This document shows positions 62,478-64,000 of a stretch of 64,000 nt of DNA, in pieces. The stretch lies in assembly GCA_903847605.1 (NCBI GenBank), contig CAINED010000039.1:1-64000 (forward strand). The letters run 5' to 3'. This DNA comes from an uncultured Hyphomicrobiales bacterium. GTDB taxonomy: Bacteria > Pseudomonadota > Alphaproteobacteria > Rhizobiales > Beijerinckiaceae. Each line of letters starts with the position of its first letter. The stretch's first letter is position 1. The translations under genes were made by a program, and so were the position numbers. The notes beneath the pieces were generated by a model. The model saw nothing but the letters and a program-made list of their open reading frames with translations, made no database searches and was not told the DNA's origin.

Positions 62478-63542
62478 ATGTCGAATGTCACACTCAAAGA
62501 GCCCGGTATGAACGATGCCCCCGGCGCGCTCGTCGCGCCCGCCCCAGTGCAGGGACAGGATATTCAACCGGAACTCTCGGTCGTCATCCCCGTCTACAAC
62601 GAGGCCGACAATATCGGGCCGATGCTGACGAGGCTGAAGCCGGTGCTCGAGCGCTGCGCAAAATCCTTCGAGATCGTCTTCGTCGACGACGGCGCGCGCG
62701 ACGGCACGCTGGAACGCCTGCGCCAGGCAAACGAAGAAGATCCGCGCGTGATCGCGGTCTCCTTCAGCCGCAATTTCGGCAAGGAAATCGCCATCGCCGC
62801 CGGGCTCGACCATGCGCGCGGAGCGGCGGTCGTCATCATGGATGCGGACCTGCAACATCCGCCCGAGACTATCGAGACTTTCGTCGCGAAATGGCGCGAG
62901 GGCTATCACAACGTCTATGGCGTACGTGCGGATCGCGAAGGCGAACACTACATGCGCCGCAAAGCCGCCGAGAATTTTTACGCCATTTTCGGCATGTTCG
63001 GCGAAACCGCGCTGCCGGCAGGCGCCGGCGATTTCCGGCTGCTCGACCGCCGCGCCGTCGATGCCCTGCGGCAGATGGGCGAGCGCGCACGCTTTTCCAA
63101 GGGCCTCTACGCCTGGATCGGTTTCAAGTCCGTCGGCGTGCCGTTCGAAGTGGCCGAGCGCGCGCATGGCACATCGAAATTCAGCTATCGCAAGCTGACG
63201 CGCTTTGCGCTCGACGGCCTGATGTCATTCTCGACATTGCCTCTGAAAATATGGGTTTATATCGGCACGATGGTGTCGCTGTTCGCGCTGATCATGGCGA
63301 TCTACTTCCTGGTGCAGACGATCACCTACGGCGTCGACGTGCCCGGCTACGCCTCGCTGATCGTGTCGATCCTCTTTCTGTCGGGCATCCAGCTCATGTC
63401 GCTCGGTATTCTCGGCGAATATATCGGGCGCATCTTCGCGGAGGTGAAGCGCCGACCCCTTTATATCGTCGGCGAACGCATCGGCATCGAGCGTGAAGCG
63501 CCGCGTCCTCACTATGTAAACGATCAGCGGAGCACGCCTTGA
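62478..63542 (+). CDS. GT2 family glycosyltransferase (polyprenyl-phosphate sugar synthase type)
   Basis: 354 residues. The GT-A domain has LSVVIPVYNEADNIGPML, IVFVDDGARDGTL and VIMDADLQHPPE (DxD metal site), GAGDFRLLDRRAVDAL; two C-terminal helices (KIWVYIGTMVSLFALIMAIY and ASLIVSILFLSGIQLMSLG). This is the DPM1/GtrB-like class that makes undecaprenyl-phosphate sugars. Its TGA overlaps the murJ start. Confidence 0.9.
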   Translation: MSNVTLKEPGMNDAPGALVAPAPVQGQDIQPELSVVIPVYNEADNIGPMLTRLKPVLERCAKSFEIVFVDDGARDGTLERLRQANEEDPRVIAVSFSRNFGKEIAIAAGLDHARGAAVVIMDADLQHPPETIETFVAKWREGYHNVYGVRADREGEHYMRRKAAENFYAIFGMFGETALPAGAGDFRLLDRRAVDALRQMGERARFSKGLYAWIGFKSVGVPFEVAERAHGTSKFSYRKLTRFALDGLMSFSTLPLKIWVYIGTMVSLFALIMAIYFLVQTITYGVDVPGYASLIVSILFLSGIQLMSLGILGEYIGRIFAEVKRRPLYIVGERIGIEREAPRPHYVNDQRSTP

Positions 63543-64000
63543 GCGGCAAGGGCGCACTCGGCCGTAACCTCCTTTCGGTCGGCGGCTTCACGCTGCTCTC
63601 GCGCTTCACGGGCTTTCTGAGAGACGTGATGCTCGGCGCCATCCTTGGCGCAAGCGCGCTGGCCGACGCATTCTACATCGCGTTTCGCCTGCCTAATCAT
63701 TTCCGCGCGATTTTCGGCGAAGGCGCATTCAACGCCGCCTATGTGCCCGCCTATTCCCGCGTTCTGGAAACGGGAGGCAAGGACGAAGCGAAGCATTTCT
63801 CCGCGCAGATATTCACCCTGCTGCTGGCATCGCAGATTGTCATTCTCTTACTAGCACTCATCTTCACGCGCACTTTGCTAGAATGGCTGGCGCCGGGTCT
63901 CGACAAGGATCCGGAAAAGTTCGCGCAGGCGCTGACGATGACGCGCATCACTTTTCCTTATCTTCTGTGCGTTACGCTGGTCACACTCTTCGCTGGCACG
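63539..64000 (+). CDS. murJ: Lipid II flippase MurJ, 3' end outside the window
   Basis: 154 residues visible. The start is TTG at 63539, overlapping the glycosyltransferase TGA (TTGA). NLLSVGGFTLLSRFTGFLRD, ADAFYIAFRLPNHFRAIFGE and AYVPAYSRVLETGG are the MurJ/MviN N-terminal signature. It flips lipid II across the inner membrane for peptidoglycan synthesis. Confidence 0.92.
   Translation, partial: MSGKGALGRNLLSVGGFTLLSRFTGFLRDVMLGAILGASALADAFYIAFRLPNHFRAIFGEGAFNAAYVPAYSRVLETGGKDEAKHFSAQIFTLLLASQIVILLLALIFTRTLLEWLAPGLDKDPEKFAQALTMTRITFPYLLCVTLVTLFAGT

Noticed and set aside
1-64000. tRNA, rRNA, CRISPR arrays and insertion sequences
   Set aside because: Looked for tRNA T-loop motifs, regularly spaced repeats, transposase motifs and terminal inverted repeats on both strands and saw none that could be supported.

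Overview
The window looks like chromosome of an alphaproteobacterium, most likely Hyphomicrobiales (Rhizobiales). Grounds: high GC; a cycHJKL-type cytochrome c maturation operon; MucR, DUF1491, DUF2336, DUF5330, UPF0260/YcgN and DUF1214/DUF1254 proteins; and a complete RcGTA-type gene transfer agent (GTA) cluster. The genus cannot be fixed from sequence alone. I see no rRNA, tRNA or CRISPR array.

Layout. 1-15.8 kb: a PAS sensor kinase (cut at the left edge), glnE, a two-component pair, a DegP/HtrA protease, ccmI-ccmE-ccmF-ccmH, and a second two-component pair with a PepSY-like secreted protein. 15.9-36.3 kb, all minus strand except one gene: the GTA. From promoter to end it runs gp1 (small terminase-like), gp2 (large terminase), gp3 (portal), a toxin/immunity-like cassette island, gp3.5, a 62-aa coupled gene, gp4 (protease), gp5 (capsid), an antisense trypsin-like protease, gp6-gp15, a DUF2793/glycine-rich fibre, a small tail protein, then a lysis module (GH108 endolysin, holin-like protein, i-spanin, embedded o-spanin). 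36.4-50 kb: metabolic and envelope genes (TIM-barrel isomerase-like, cupin, Crp/Fnr, YcgN, PBP1A, TauD dioxygenase, VOC, DUF proteins, a PAS histidine kinase, SufE). 50.1-51.4 kb: a DnaA-domain-IV protein plus a DUF6456 protein, matching the GafY/GafZ GTA activators. 51.5-64 kb: DUF2161, tandem RidA, MucR, S9 peptidase, isochorismatase-like hydrolase, a Pro-rich membrane protein, PuuD-like protein, Fe-SOD, chemotaxis receptor, ChbG/HpnK deacetylase, GT2 glycosyltransferase and the start of murJ.

The most interesting system is in the GTA. (1) The portal carries a roughly 100-aa non-portal C-terminus with an RDDRGRW-type linker, followed by a small gene. Next comes a 220-bp start-less copy of the portal 3' end (about 92% identical by hand count) joined to a different tail with an RVPAGTSDGGQWT linker, then another small secreted-protein gene, then a decayed copy of the first small gene. 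This is the arrangement of polymorphic-toxin orphan cassettes, here attached to a GTA portal. (2) Three GTA genes (gp4 protease, gp8 tail terminator, DUF6456 activator) are each interrupted by exactly one in-frame TAG with no other visible damage. Either the GTA is freshly inactivated or it depends on amber readthrough. (3) The GTA leader has a consensus promoter followed by an intrinsic terminator before gp1, as expected for an antitermination-controlled cluster.
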